Assembly: GCF_021390595.1 (NCBI RefSeq)
Contig: NZ_JAJEJR010000001.1
Coordinates: 2,790,001-2,854,000 of the forward strand
DNA: 64,000 nt
Source: Paraburkholderia sp. HP33-1
Lineage (GTDB): Bacteria; Pseudomonadota; Gammaproteobacteria; Burkholderiales; Burkholderiaceae
Direction of reading: 5' to 3'
Shown here: one piece after another, positions 9,691 through 19,002 of the stretch
How positions within the stretch are numbered: position 1 is the stretch's first letter
Layout of the letters: each line of letters starts with the position of its first letter
The notes under the pieces: generated by a model
Seen by the model: the letters and a program-made list of their open reading frames with translations, nothing else
What the model was told of the DNA's origin: nothing
Databases searched by the model: none
Made by a program: the position numbers and the translations under genes

Positions 9691-10686
9691 ATGTCCACCT
9701 CCGCATTTTCCGACGATGTTCCCGACGACGTGCCGCGCCACGTCGTCGCCGTCGTCGCGTTCGATCGCATCAGCCCGTTCCATCTGTCAGTGCCGTGCGT
9801 CGTGTTCGGCGAGGACCGCCGCGGCGGCGGCGTACCGGCCTTCGACTTCCGCGTCTGCGCTGCGGAGACGGGTGCGCTCGCGACGACCGCGGGCTTCTCG
9901 ATCGCGCTCACGCATGGACTCGAAGCCATCGCCGACGCGCACACGATCATCGTGCCGAGCTGGCGCGATCCCGACGAACCGCCACCCGCCGCGCTTCTCG
10001 ACGCGCTGCGGGCCGCGCATGCACGCGGCGCGCTGCTGGTGGGCCTTTGTCTCGGCGCGTTCGTGCTGGCCGCGGCGGGCATCCTCGATGGACGGCCCGC
10101 TTCGACGCACTGGGCCTGGGCCGACGACTTCGCGCGCCGCTACCCGCGCGTGCGGCTTGACCCCGACGTGCTGTACGTCGACGACGGCAACGTGCTGACC
10201 TCGGCCGGCACCGCCGCCGGCCTCGACTGCTGCCTGCACGTGCTGCGCAAGATCTGCGGCGCGCGGGCGGCGAACCATGTCGCACGCCGGCTCGTCGTAT
10301 CGCCGCACCGCCAGGGCGGCCAGGCGCAATACGTGCAGCAGCCGATGCCGCCGAACCCGCGCGGCGACCGCCTGTCGGGCCTGCTCGACTGGATGAACGG
10401 CAATCTGGCCACACTGCATACGCTCGACACACTCGCTGCACGCGCGTTGATGAGCCGCCGTACCTTCACGCGACGTTTCCGGTTAGCGACCGGCACCACC
10501 GTCGGCGCGTGGCTGCTCGCCCAGCGGCTCGCGCGTGCGCAACAACTGCTGGAAAGCACCGACGAGTCGGTCGAAGCGATCGCGGCGAACGCCGGATTCG
10601 GCTCAGCGGCATCGCTACGGCAGCATTTCGGGGACGCATTTCGCACGTCGCCGACCGCCTGGCGGCGGGAGTTTCGCGGGGATTAG
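9691..10686 (+). CDS. GlxA-family transcriptional regulator (DJ-1/PfpI domain + AraC HTH)
   Basis: Regulator of 331 residues with two domains. Residues about 18-190 form a DJ-1/PfpI-type glutamine amidotransferase-like sensor, with the nucleophile elbow GLCLGAFVLAAAGILDG. Residues about 225-328 are an AraC/XylS helix-turn-helix pair (MSRRTFTRRFRLATG, then VEAIAANAGFGSAASLRQHF). In such proteins the N-domain senses an unknown metabolite. It is divergent from the cysteine hydrolase with a 169-bp gap, and the hydrolase is its most likely target. Two copies of ATTTCGTAGT lie just past its end (about 10711 and 10731), without obvious function. Confidence 0.88.
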   Translation: MSTSAFSDDVPDDVPRHVVAVVAFDRISPFHLSVPCVVFGEDRRGGGVPAFDFRVCAAETGALATTAGFSIALTHGLEAIADAHTIIVPSWRDPDEPPPAALLDALRAAHARGALLVGLCLGAFVLAAAGILDGRPASTHWAWADDFARRYPRVRLDPDVLYVDDGNVLTSAGTAAGLDCCLHVLRKICGARAANHVARRLVVSPHRQGGQAQYVQQPMPPNPRGDRLSGLLDWMNGNLATLHTLDTLAARALMSRRTFTRRFRLATGTTVGAWLLAQRLARAQQLLESTDESVEAIAANAGFGSAASLRQHFGDAFRTSPTAWRREFRGD

Positions 10687-10794
10687 GTGGAGGCGGCGAG
10701 AGCACCGGCATTTCGTAGTGCACCACCGAGATTTCGTAGTCGCGCGGGCACATCAGTCGCGCGCTCCAAGAGGCGCCGGGCAGGATCCGACGCC

Positions 10795-11517
10795 TCAATG
10801 CTCGCTAAACCAGCGCGCGAGATACAACAGCAGCGCGACCAGAAAAATCATCCCGGCCCACGCCCAGTACGGCACGACATGATGACCGGGTTCGTGCTGC
10901 GACCAGCTATGCGACGCGCTCGCCGCGCGTCCCGGCAACGCGTGGCTGTGCTCGATGCGCGCGCGCCGCGCGATGCCGCCGAGCGTGATCGGCCGCAAAA
11001 ACACGTACTGGCGACGCGGCGCCGAGCCGCGCGCGCGGTTTGGCCCCTTGCCGTGCTTGGCGCGCACGACGGCGTCGAACTCGGCAAAAAAATCGTCGGC
11101 CAGCTGACGCAGCGCGTTTTCGAGCTGGCGCGTCGGCAGCTCGGCGAGCGGTCCCGACGACGTCGCCCACATCGTGTAATCGATGCGCGTGCCGCGCTCC
11201 CGGCCCTCGTCCGCGCGCACACGCACTTCGATCTGACCGCGCAGCGCGCCGATGCCCTCGGCGCGCGCCTTGAAGCTGATCGTGCGGCGCTGCGCGTCCG
11301 CCGGGCCTGAATCCTGGCCGGCGACGTGCGCGCGCGCCTCGTAATGCGCGCGCAACGGGCCGAGCGGTACAGTCATTGCCAGCGCGTATTCGCCGTGGGC
11401 GAGACGCACGAACGACTCGCAGTTGTCGAGGCTGGCACGCAACAGCGCGAGATCCTGCAACGCGTCCCAGACTTCGGACGGCGCCAGCGGAATCCGTAAC
11501 GCGTCGTTCAGTTCCAT
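10795..11517 (-). CDS. CoxG-like SRPBCC protein with C-terminal membrane anchor
   Basis: Protein of 240 residues. The first 155 residues resemble the CO dehydrogenase subunit G (CoxG) / SRPBCC lipid-binding-like fold: MELNDALRIPLAPSEVWDAL at the start, then a pattern ending LENALRQLADDFFAEFD. A basic linker follows, and a single C-terminal transmembrane helix (WAWAGMIFLVALLLYLARWF) that CoxG relatives use as a tail anchor. No cox dehydrogenase genes are near, so a role in Mo-hydroxylase maturation is not supported here. Its gene faces the GlxA regulator convergently and lies just downstream of the DUF427 gene, possibly cotranscribed (36-bp gap). Confidence 0.75.
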   Translation of the reverse strand: MELNDALRIPLAPSEVWDALQDLALLRASLDNCESFVRLAHGEYALAMTVPLGPLRAHYEARAHVAGQDSGPADAQRRTISFKARAEGIGALRGQIEVRVRADEGRERGTRIDYTMWATSSGPLAELPTRQLENALRQLADDFFAEFDAVVRAKHGKGPNRARGSAPRRQYVFLRPITLGGIARRARIEHSHALPGRAASASHSWSQHEPGHHVVPYWAWAGMIFLVALLLYLARWFSEH

Positions 11518-11553
11518 GACAACCTCCCCCGATGAGCGGCTCCGACCGCAGGA

Positions 11554-11934
11554 TCACGACGTCTGATCGATGCGGTCGACACGCGATGCGTAAAAAGCGA
11601 GATAGCCCTTGATCCGCCCGACCTGCTCGAACGGCGCTTCGTAGCTCCACACCGCGTTCTCGATCACGCCATCTTCGGTGCGCAGATGAAAGTACGACGC
11701 GTCGCCCTTGAACGGGCAATGCGTCGAGTGCGCCGAGCGTTCAAGCCGGGCCATGTTCACGTGCTCACGCGGGAAATAGAACACGTCGGCCAAGCCGGTC
11801 TCCGACAGCGTCAGCGCGGCCTGGGTGTCGGCCATCGTTACGCCGCCGTGAATCACGCGCACGCGGTGACTGTTGTCGCGGATCACGATGGTATGACCGT
11901 CCGGCCGTCCCGCAGATGTCGATGCATCGCTCAT
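11554..11934 (-). CDS. DUF427 domain protein
   Basis: Small protein of 126 residues. It carries the DUF427 features: HTIVIRDNSHRVRVIHGGVTMADT near the start, then FYFPREHVNM, HCPFKGDASYFHL, and ENAVWSYEAP. The biochemical role of this family is unknown. I chose the ATG at 11934 because GGAG is about 7 nt upstream; the longer reading from 12030 adds low-complexity residues only. It is likely cotranscribed with the CoxG-like gene below it. Confidence 0.82.
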   Translation of the reverse strand: MSDASTSAGRPDGHTIVIRDNSHRVRVIHGGVTMADTQAALTLSETGLADVFYFPREHVNMARLERSAHSTHCPFKGDASYFHLRTEDGVIENAVWSYEAPFEQVGRIKGYLAFYASRVDRIDQTS

Positions 11935-12081
11935 GTCCAGGCTCCGTGATGGGGTGGGCGCTGCGGTCGCGACTGTTCCCGCAGGAGCGGCAAAGCCACG
12001 GGAGAGGCCCGTGCCTTCATTATCGGCCAAACTTTGGCCGATTGCGTGAGCTTCCTGCGCGGCGGCGGGCGGATCTCCTCG

Positions 12082-12576
12082 TTACGTCACGTTCCAGATG
12101 AACGCCGATTTGACGTTGCCATGCGCCGGCACGCTAACCGCGCGAGTCTGTTCGCTGTCGTTGTATTTCGCGTGCACCGTGTAGCGGCCGGGGCTCAGGC
12201 GCACCAGCATGAATGGTCCGCGCGACGTCGTGTTCAGCACTTCGCCGTTATGCGCGTCGACGATACGGACGTGCACGTCGGCCAGAAACTCCGCGTTGGG
12301 TCCGGTAAAGCGCAGCGTCAGCGGCCACTGGCTTTGCGCGTTTCGCAGCGCCTGCGATTCGTCGAGGCCGACGCCGCCCGACACGTACGACACGTCGCCC
12401 TGCTGCTGGACTTGCGGCAGACCGCCGCCGTTGGTGTTGCCCGCGCTGGTGTTGTCGGTGGTTGAGCCGCCGGTGACGCCCGCCTTCTGCGCGTACGCAC
12501 CGCCCGCCACTCCGAGCGTGAGCGCGGCGCACAGCGCGGCGGCTACGATTCGTTGCTGACTGCGTTGGGTTTTCAT
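12082..12576 (-). CDS. Secreted hypothetical protein, carboxypeptidase-regulatory-like fold
   Basis: Exported protein of 164 residues. It has a clear signal peptide ending AGGAYAQ (about residue 29), a Gly/Thr/Asn-rich mature N-terminus, and a beta-rich C-terminus with GEVLNTTSRGPFMLVRLSPGRYTVHAKYND. That segment resembles CarboxypepD_reg-like or PEGA-like immunoglobulin folds. A strong AAGGAGGG sits 7 nt before the ATG. Function unknown. Confidence 0.7.
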   Translation of the reverse strand: MKTQRSQQRIVAAALCAALTLGVAGGAYAQKAGVTGGSTTDNTSAGNTNGGGLPQVQQQGDVSYVSGGVGLDESQALRNAQSQWPLTLRFTGPNAEFLADVHVRIVDAHNGEVLNTTSRGPFMLVRLSPGRYTVHAKYNDSEQTRAVSVPAHGNVKSAFIWNVT

Positions 12577-12857
12577 CGGTTCGCCCTCCTTGTTGAAGCC
12601 CCTCCCAAGTACCTGGACGGGCTCAACTCAAGGAGGCAGCAACCTACGTGCCAACCGTCCGATTGCATCGACGGAAACAGCGCGGCTGTCGTGATTTCAA
12701 GGCACGGCGCGCTTTCCGCCTACACGCGCTGGGCGCGACGCCGTAGGTCGGACAGACGAAAAAAAAGCCGGTCCTTGCAGTAAATGCTAAGGACCGGCAA
12801 TCGCTACTACGGCTCTTACTGGGTTGGGCGATCCGTTCGAACCGCCCGGATACTGGA
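12577..12857. other. Intergenic stretch with the degQ terminator
   Basis: A 281-bp gene-free region. It holds the terminator of the protease gene (12759-12798) and presumably the promoter of the secreted protein downstream. Reading frames crossing it are short and have no coding character. Confidence 0.6.
12759..12798 (-). terminator. Terminator of the DegQ/MucD protease gene
   Basis: Read on the minus strand: GCCGGTCCTT, 12-nt loop, AAGGACCGGC, then eight T residues. A 10-bp perfect stem (12767-12776 with 12789-12798) and a long U-tract about 60 bp past the protease stop. Confidence 0.92.
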
Positions 12858-14375
12858 TCAGCCGAGATCAACGGGCACAAAAATCTGCGCGTTGTCCCGC
12901 TGGATCAGCAGCGCAATGCTGTTGCCTGCGCCCGAAATCATCTGCTTCAGTTGATCGATGTTCGTGACCGGACGGCCGTTGACCGCGAGAATCACATCAC
13001 CCGGCTGGATGCCGGCGCTCGCCGCCGCGCCGCCTGCCTGCTGCACGAGCAGACCGTGTGACACCGACGCGCTGCTCTTCTCTTCCGGCGTCAGCGACCG
13101 CACCGCGACGCCGAGACGCCCTTGCAGCTGGGTTTGCTGATCGTTCTTGGCCGCGGACGCGACCTTTGCGTCCGAGAACGAGCCGATCGTCACCTTCACG
13201 TCCTTGCTGGCCTTGTCGCGCCACACTTTCAGCGTCGCCGAGCTGCCCGGTGCGAGGCCGGCGATTTTCCCCGGCAGATCCGTTGAATCGCTGACTTCGT
13301 CGCCATTCACCGACAGGATCACGTCGCCAGGCTGCAGGCCGGCCTTGGCCGCCGGGCCGCTAGCGTCGACCGAGCTGACCAGCGCGCCTTGCGGCTTCTG
13401 CATGCCGAACGAATTGGCGAGCGTCTGGTTCATGCCCTGCACCGCGACGCCGAGGCGGCCGCGGCTCACGTGGCCGGTCTTGACGAGATCGTCCTTGACC
13501 TTGATCGCCTCGCTGATCGGAATCGCGAACGACAGGCCCTGGAAGCCGCCCGTCTGCGAGTAGATCATCGAGTTGATGCCGATCACTTCGCCTTGCAGGT
13601 TAAAGAGCGGGCCGCCCGAGTTGCCCGGGTTCACCGGCACGTCGGTCTGGATGAACGGCGTGTAGTTCTCGTTGGGCAGCGAGCGCGACTTCGCGCTGAT
13701 GATGCCCGAGGTCACGGTGTTGTCGAAGCCGTACGGCGAGCCGATCGCGACGACCCACTGACCGACCTTGCTCTGGCGCGGATCGCCGATCTTCACGGTC
13801 GGCAGATTGCTCGCGTCGATCTTGAGCACGGCGACGTCGGATTGCTTGTCGGCGCCGACCACTTTCGCCTTGAACTCGCGCTTGTCGGTGAGCTTCACGG
13901 TGACGACGTTCGCGCCATCGACCACGTGCGCGTTCGTCAGAATGTAGCCGTCATTGCTGATGATGAAGCCGGAGCCGAGGCTCGAGCTCGGCTGATCGGG
14001 TGCGTCGCCGCCATCGCCGCCTTGCATGCCCGGCACGCCGCCGAAGAAACGTTTGTAGAACTGATAGAACGGATCGTTCGGATCGATCGGCAGCTGGTTG
14101 CCGTTGAGGGTGCCGCCATTACCGCGCATGGCGGTCTGCTTGACCACGTGCTTCGCGCTGATGTTGACGACAGCCGGACCGTATGTCTCGACGAGACCGG
14201 AGAAATCGGGGACACCGGTTTTGGCTGCGGCTTCGGCGGGCATCATGGCGGCAGCTTCCGCCGGCGAGATGATCTGCGGCGCAGGCATATCGCGATGGCC
14301 TGCCACATAGCCGGCTGAAAGAGCAGCGGCGACAGCTACCGCAACAGCGCCGCGGGACAAGGTTTTCGCGTTCAT
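12858..14375 (-). CDS. DegP/DegQ/MucD-family periplasmic serine protease
   Basis: Do-like periplasmic protease/chaperone, 505 residues. The order is a signal or anchor segment (residues 7-26), a protease domain with the triad H150 (TNAHVVDG), D180 (SDVAVLKI) and S253 (NPGNSGGPLF), then two PDZ domains (each with GLQPGDVILSVNG- or GIQPGDVILAVNG-like cores). A Gly/Asp-rich loop (about 114-130) precedes the protease core. The second ATG at 14375 has GGGAG at 6 nt; the ATG at 14378 is too close to it. It clears misfolded envelope proteins. A CTTAA-N6-CTTAA box lies 58 bp upstream, and the two-component genes end just beyond it, suggesting response-regulator control. Family rank (DegP, DegQ or MucD) is not settled. 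Confidence 0.92.
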   Translation of the reverse strand: MNAKTLSRGAVAVAVAAALSAGYVAGHRDMPAPQIISPAEAAAMMPAEAAAKTGVPDFSGLVETYGPAVVNISAKHVVKQTAMRGNGGTLNGNQLPIDPNDPFYQFYKRFFGGVPGMQGGDGGDAPDQPSSSLGSGFIISNDGYILTNAHVVDGANVVTVKLTDKREFKAKVVGADKQSDVAVLKIDASNLPTVKIGDPRQSKVGQWVVAIGSPYGFDNTVTSGIISAKSRSLPNENYTPFIQTDVPVNPGNSGGPLFNLQGEVIGINSMIYSQTGGFQGLSFAIPISEAIKVKDDLVKTGHVSRGRLGVAVQGMNQTLANSFGMQKPQGALVSSVDASGPAAKAGLQPGDVILSVNGDEVSDSTDLPGKIAGLAPGSSATLKVWRDKASKDVKVTIGSFSDAKVASAAKNDQQTQLQGRLGVAVRSLTPEEKSSASVSHGLLVQQAGGAAASAGIQPGDVILAVNGRPVTNIDQLKQMISGAGNSIALLIQRDNAQIFVPVDLG

Positions 14376-14432
14376 CATGAGCTCCCGACTGGAGTAAGTG
14401 ACTTTGGATGTCGACGAGCGTAAGGGGCATCG

Positions 14433-14448
14433 CTTAAACGAGTCTTAA
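14433..14448. promoter_or_regulatory. PmrA/QseB-type direct-repeat box upstream of the protease gene
   Basis: Two CTTAA repeats one helical turn apart: 14433-14437 and 14444-14448 (CTTAA-N6-CTTAA). This matches the half-sites bound by PmrA/QseB-branch OmpR regulators. It lies in the 168-bp gap between the end of the sensor kinase gene and the start of the protease gene. The adjacent response regulator belongs to this branch, so it may bind here. Confidence 0.6.
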
Positions 14449-14543
14449 GCAGCGCCAGATCGTGGGAACCTTTTCCGATGGGCCGCTAACGGCCGTCGTG
14501 GCAGCACGAACGGCGAGTTTGTCCGAAGGACAAACCGCCATTG

Positions 14544-15842
14544 TCAGAACCGTACGACGACCTGCAAACCGCCGGCCGGCGATTCGTCGAGCGACACTTC
14601 CGCATGATGTTGGGTGGCGATCCGGCGCACGATCGCGAGACCGAGACCGGTGCCCGCCACGTCGGCGCGCGCACGATTCGCACCCGCGCCCGCGCGATAG
14701 AAGCGATCGAACACGCGTTCGCGATCGGCCGGATCGATGCCCGGGCCGCTATCGGCGATCCGCACGACCGGATGGCCCTCCTCGATGTGCAGGCTCACGT
14801 CGACGCGCCCCCCGTGCGGCGTGTACTTGGTCGCGTTGTCGACGAGGTTGTTGAACATCACGCGCAGCGCTTCGGCGTCGCCGGTCACGCTGGCGGCCTC
14901 GCTCGCCTCGATGCCGAGGTCGACGCCGCGATTCATCGCGAGCGGCGCGTAAGTCGCGACGCACTCCCGCAGCAGCTCGCGCAGATCGAGTGCCCCGGCC
15001 ACGGCGGCGCCGTCCGGTTCGGCCCGCGCGAGCGCGAGCAACTGCTCGGCGAGGCGCGTCGCACGCGTGACGCCCGCCTGCAGATCGGCGAGCGCTTCGT
15101 TGCGGGCAGCGTCGTCCTTCGCGCGCGCGACCAGCTGCGCCTGAATCTGCACCGCGGCAAGCGGCGTGCGCAATTCGTGCGCGGCATCGGCGACGAACGC
15201 CTTCTGGATGTCGAGCGCCGTCGCGAGCCGCTGCAGCAACCCGTTCAGCGCGCGCACGAGCGGCTGCACTTCGAGCGGCAAGCGCTGATCGGGTAACGGA
15301 TCGAGCGCCTCGGGACGACGCGTGTCGAGCGCGCTCGTCACGCGCCGCAGCGGTTGCAGCCCGCGGCCGACGATCATCCACACCGCGAGCCCGAGTAGCG
15401 GCAGCAACACGATCAGCGGCCACAGCGTGCGCAGCGCGACGTTGGCGGCGAGCCGGTTGCGCACTGACAACGGCTGCGCGAGCTGCACGACGTTATCGCC
15501 GACGATCGCGCCATACACGCGCCAGTCGCCGCGGTCGGTACGCTCTGTCGAAAACCCGAGCTCGGCGCGCGGCGCGAGCGGCGCGCGCGGCCGCGAGTAG
15601 TACATCAGCATGCCGTTGCGATTCCAGATCTGCAGCACGATGCCCTCGTCGCCGGTATCTCGGCCGAGCACCTGCGAGAACGGCTCCGCCGGCAGCGCCG
15701 CGGCGATCTGTTCGAGCTGGTAATCGAACAGCTCGTTCGCTTCGGCGAGCGCCTGCCGGTAGATCAGCCAGCCCGCGATGCCGACGCCGAGCAGCACGAG
15801 CGCGAGCAGCCAGAACAGCAATTGACGGCGAATCGAGCGCAT
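14544..15842 (-). CDS. Sensor histidine kinase (QseC/PmrB-like)
   Basis: Inner-membrane kinase of 432 residues. TM1 is at about 9-28, then a short periplasmic sensor (about 29-138), TM2 at about 140-158, and a HAMP-like segment. The phospho-acceptor is H222 in FVADAAHELRTPLAAVQIQ. The ATPase motifs are FNNLVDNATKYTPHGG (N box), DSGPGID (G1) and GTGLGLAIV (G2). It lies 4 bp behind the response regulator gene in one operon. The short sensor domain is like QseC/PmrB/TctE kinases. The signal is unknown. Confidence 0.92.
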   Translation of the reverse strand: MRSIRRQLLFWLLALVLLGVGIAGWLIYRQALAEANELFDYQLEQIAAALPAEPFSQVLGRDTGDEGIVLQIWNRNGMLMYYSRPRAPLAPRAELGFSTERTDRGDWRVYGAIVGDNVVQLAQPLSVRNRLAANVALRTLWPLIVLLPLLGLAVWMIVGRGLQPLRRVTSALDTRRPEALDPLPDQRLPLEVQPLVRALNGLLQRLATALDIQKAFVADAAHELRTPLAAVQIQAQLVARAKDDAARNEALADLQAGVTRATRLAEQLLALARAEPDGAAVAGALDLRELLRECVATYAPLAMNRGVDLGIEASEAASVTGDAEALRVMFNNLVDNATKYTPHGGRVDVSLHIEEGHPVVRIADSGPGIDPADRERVFDRFYRAGAGANRARADVAGTGLGLAIVRRIATQHHAEVSLDESPAGGLQVVVRF

Positions 15843-15846
15843 CGGC

Positions 15847-16509
15847 TCAGGCGTCCTTCGCGATCATGTAGCCGAGCCCGCGCACGTTGCGAATCAGATC
15901 GGCGCCGAGCTTCTTGCGCAGAGCGTGAATATAGACCTCGACGGTATTGCTGCCGATCTCCTCGCCCCAGCCATACATCTTTTCCTCGAGCTGGCTCTTC
16001 GACAGCACCGCGCCGGGCCGCGCGAGCAAGGCTTCAAGCAGCGCGAATTCGCGCGCGGATAGCGCGACCGGCGCGCCATCGAGCGTCACCTGGTGCGACG
16101 CGGGGTCGAGGGTCAGAGTGCCGTGGCGAATCGTCGAATCGCTGCGGCCGGACTGACGTCGGATCAGGGCGCGCATGCGCGCACCGAGTTCGTCGAGGTC
16201 GAAAGGTTTGACAAGGTAATCGTCAGCGCCGGCGTCGAGGCCCTTGACGCGATCGGCAACCGCGTCGCGCGCGGTGACGATCAGCACCGGCAGCGCATGG
16301 CCGCGCGCGCGCAGCGCGCGCAACACCTCGAGACCATCGCGCTTGGGCAGACCAAGGTCGAGCAACGCGAGATCGTAACGCTGGGCGGCCGCCGCGCGCA
16401 GCGCCGCTTCGCCGTCTTCGACCCAATCGACGGCGAAGCCTTCGCCGCGCAGCGCCTTGCGCACGCCTTCGGCGATCATCCGGTCATCTTCGACTAGCAG
16501 GATGCGCAT
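15847..16509 (-). CDS. OmpR-family response regulator (QseB/PmrA-like)
   Basis: DNA-binding response regulator of 220 residues. The receiver domain has the acidic pocket E7-D8-D9, phospho-acceptor D51 (LALLDLGLPKRDGL) and the switch Lys in DDYLVKPFDLDELGAR. The winged-helix output domain ends VEVYIHALRKKLGADLIRNVRGLGYMI, typical of the PmrA/QseB branch. It pairs with the downstream kinase. It probably recognises the CTTAA-N6-CTTAA box ahead of the protease gene; that link is inferred. Confidence 0.93.
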   Translation of the reverse strand: MRILLVEDDRMIAEGVRKALRGEGFAVDWVEDGEAALRAAAAQRYDLALLDLGLPKRDGLEVLRALRARGHALPVLIVTARDAVADRVKGLDAGADDYLVKPFDLDELGARMRALIRRQSGRSDSTIRHGTLTLDPASHQVTLDGAPVALSAREFALLEALLARPGAVLSKSQLEEKMYGWGEEIGSNTVEVYIHALRKKLGADLIRNVRGLGYMIAKDA

Positions 16510-16844
16510 GGTTGTCCGTTCCGAAACATTTGATGATGCCGCATTCTAGCGCCCGCTTTCGGGCTGCGCGGCGTGTGGCGCTTTTTTCACCGCAGCGCCA
16601 CGGCATGTCACTACAATGGGCGCTTTGCGTCGCGCGACGTTCGTCGGGTGGCACGCGGCGCGTTGGTCCGCCGTTCGGGCGCCCGGATGGTCGTTCCATT
16701 GTGGCGCAAGCGCCGCTCGCCGCACGCCCTGAAATCCCGCTCGTCCGTTTGCCTGTTCACCCGTTCATGACGCACGCTTTTCTGACTTCCGTCGTACGCC
16801 GTGTGGCGCTGCGTCCGCGCCGTATGTTCAATCGCGCAGCCTTC
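16510..16844. other. Divergent intergenic region, response regulator / PBP4
   Basis: A 335-bp stretch if PBP4 starts at 16845. It must hold the promoters of the two-component operon (minus) and of the PBP4 gene (plus). No clear sigma-70 pair, RNA or repeat could be picked out. Part of it may be coding if PBP4 starts earlier, at ATG 16767 or 16824. Confidence 0.4.
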
Positions 16845-18407
16845 ATGCCTCAGCGCTTCTTGCCGCGCGCGACCGTGTGGCTCTTCGCCGCCGCGCTCGG
16901 TGCGAGCGCGCTGCTGCCGCAGGCCGCAGCGGCGCGCGTCAAGGCCGTGCATCCGAGTGTCAACGTCACGACGGTCCTGCCGCAGCCGGTGATGGCCGGT
17001 CTGGCGCGCGCGCACGTGCCGCTGTCGTCGATCAGCGTGGTCATCGAAAAGGTCGGCGACCGCACGCCGATCGTCGCGCTGAACGCCGGCAAGCCAATGA
17101 TGCCCGCCTCGACGATGAAGCTCGTCACCACCTACTCGGGCCTGTCGATCCTCGGGCCCGGCTACCGCTGGCGCACCACCGCATACGCCGACGGCACGCT
17201 CGACGCGAGCGGCGTGCTGCATGGCAATCTGTACATCCAGGGCACCGGCGACCCCAAGCTCGTGCCCGAAGAATTGATCGACCTCGTGCAGAAAATTCAC
17301 AAGGCGGGCATCAACGGTATCGACGGTGCGCTCGTACTCGACAAGCGGTACTTCGATCCGTCAACGCGCGAGCTCCCCGCGTTCGACGACGACGTCAACG
17401 CGCCGTACAACGTCGGCCCCGATCCGCTGCTGTACGCGTTCAAATCGCTGTCGTTCACGCTGACGCCATCGCCGGACGGCACCGTGGCGATCGACGTGCT
17501 GCCGGCACTCGCGCAGCTGCGCATCGACAACCAGCTGCGCGCGACGAACGGCCCGTGCCGCGGCGAGCTGCCGACGCCGACCGTCACGCCGCAGCCCGAC
17601 GGCACGATCGACGCGTTGTTCACCGGCGACTTTCCGGTGCGCTGCGATGCACGTACGATCAACATCGCCGTGCTCGATCACTCGACGTTCTTCGTGCGCG
17701 GCTTTCTCGCGCTGTGGCAGCAAACCGGCGGCACGTTCACCGGCACGACCCGCGAAGGCGCGGTACCGGCCGGCGCGAAGCTCGTCGCGACCCACGAGGG
17801 GCCGATGCTGTCGGACATCGTTCGCGACATCAACAAGTTCAGCAACAACACGATGGCGCGCAACCTGTTCCTGACGATCGGCGCCGCCGAGGAAAGGCCG
17901 CCCGCGACGCCCGACAAAGCCGCGCGCGCGGTCGAAGCATTTCTGCAGCGCGACAGCCTGAACACCGAGTACCTGACGCTCGACAACGGCTCGGGCCTGT
18001 CTCGCGACGAGCACATCACCGCGCTCGCGCTCGCCGATGTTCTGCAACGCGCGAACGCGAGTCCGGTCGCGCAGGTGTTCGTCGACTCGCTGCCGATCGC
18101 GGGTGTCGACGGCACCATGCGCAACCGCCTGACCACCCAGGGCGCGGGCGGCAACGCGCACATCAAGACTGGTACGCTGCGCGACGTGCGTGCGATCGCC
18201 GGCTACGTCGCGTCGGCCGACGGCAACAGCTACATCGTCGTCAGCCTGATCAACGATCCGCATTCGGAAGCCGCGCGCGCCGCGCACGACGCGCTGCTCG
18301 AATGGGTGTACGACGGCCCGTCGCAGGGCTTCACGAAGGTCTCCGCGCCCATCGGGGAAGCGCGCGAGAGGCCCAGGAAAAACCCGCGCAGGCACGTCGC
18401 CCACTGA
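16845..18407 (+). CDS. dacB: D-alanyl-D-alanine carboxypeptidase/endopeptidase (PBP4 class)
   Basis: Periplasmic penicillin-binding protein 4, trimming peptidoglycan cross-links; 520 residues from this start. It has a signal peptide MPQRFLPRATVWLFAAALG ending at QAAAA. The three catalytic motifs are present: SxxK (S89-T-M-K92), SxN in KFSNNTMARN, and KTG at about 441 (HIKTGTLRDVRAIAGYV). A long insert between the first two motifs is normal for class C PBPs. The start is uncertain because no good Shine-Dalgarno is visible; ATG at 16824 or 16767 would lengthen the signal region. The C-terminus ends in a basic tail. Confidence 0.9.
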   Translation: MPQRFLPRATVWLFAAALGASALLPQAAAARVKAVHPSVNVTTVLPQPVMAGLARAHVPLSSISVVIEKVGDRTPIVALNAGKPMMPASTMKLVTTYSGLSILGPGYRWRTTAYADGTLDASGVLHGNLYIQGTGDPKLVPEELIDLVQKIHKAGINGIDGALVLDKRYFDPSTRELPAFDDDVNAPYNVGPDPLLYAFKSLSFTLTPSPDGTVAIDVLPALAQLRIDNQLRATNGPCRGELPTPTVTPQPDGTIDALFTGDFPVRCDARTINIAVLDHSTFFVRGFLALWQQTGGTFTGTTREGAVPAGAKLVATHEGPMLSDIVRDINKFSNNTMARNLFLTIGAAEERPPATPDKAARAVEAFLQRDSLNTEYLTLDNGSGLSRDEHITALALADVLQRANASPVAQVFVDSLPIAGVDGTMRNRLTTQGAGGNAHIKTGTLRDVRAIAGYVASADGNSYIVVSLINDPHSEAARAAHDALLEWVYDGPSQGFTKVSAPIGEARERPRKNPRRHVAH

Positions 18408-18597
18408 GTATTCCTTCTAGCGATGCAGCGCGCGGCAAGCTGCTAACCGTGTACGCTGTCGGGCAGCATGCGGCGCACGACATCACGCGCTTGGCGTGCA
18501 GGGCGCCCGGTCGTTCAGACCGCGCGAGCCGCACGAACGATAACGACACCACCCGCCGCGTACCGCGCGGCGGTCAGGGACCAGGAAGGGAGACACG

Positions 18598-19002
18598 ATG
18601 CAATTCGATGCCGAATTGCTGCTGCTCGCTATGGCGCCCGTCTTTCTTGCCTGCATCGGCTGGGAGGCGTGGCACGTGAGCCGCACGCGCCCGGCCAAGC
18701 GGCTTTATAGCCGGCGCGACACGCTGTGCAACACCGCGCTCGCGCTGATGCGACAGGCCGCCGACAAGCTCGCGTGGCTCGCGATCATTCCTGTCTACGC
18801 TTTTTTCTGCGAACATTGCCGCGCTCATACCTGGCCGGTGACGTGGCTGTCGGTCGTTGTACTGTTCGTCGCGCAGGATCCGCTCTATTACGTGTTTCAT
18901 CGCTGCAGTCATCGGGTGCGCTGGGTGAGCAAGACCACCGCCGAACAATCAGGCTTGAACCCAAATCATATGATCGTGCTTCGGACCTCACGCAGGCCGT
19001 AG
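18598..19002 (+). pseudogene. Truncated sterol desaturase / fatty acid hydroxylase family remnant
   Basis: A reading frame of 134 codons whose first about 110 residues look like the N-terminal half of a membrane-bound fatty acid hydroxylase (sterol desaturase) protein: several hydrophobic helices and the first His cluster DPLYYVFHRCSHRVRW. The family then needs a second and third His cluster for its di-iron centre (an HHSS-type motif directly after this point). Here the sequence switches to an unrelated tail (KTTAEQSGLNPN...) and stops. The 3' half is missing, not frameshifted, because no homologous continuation is seen in other frames. Almost certainly inactive. Confidence 0.7.
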
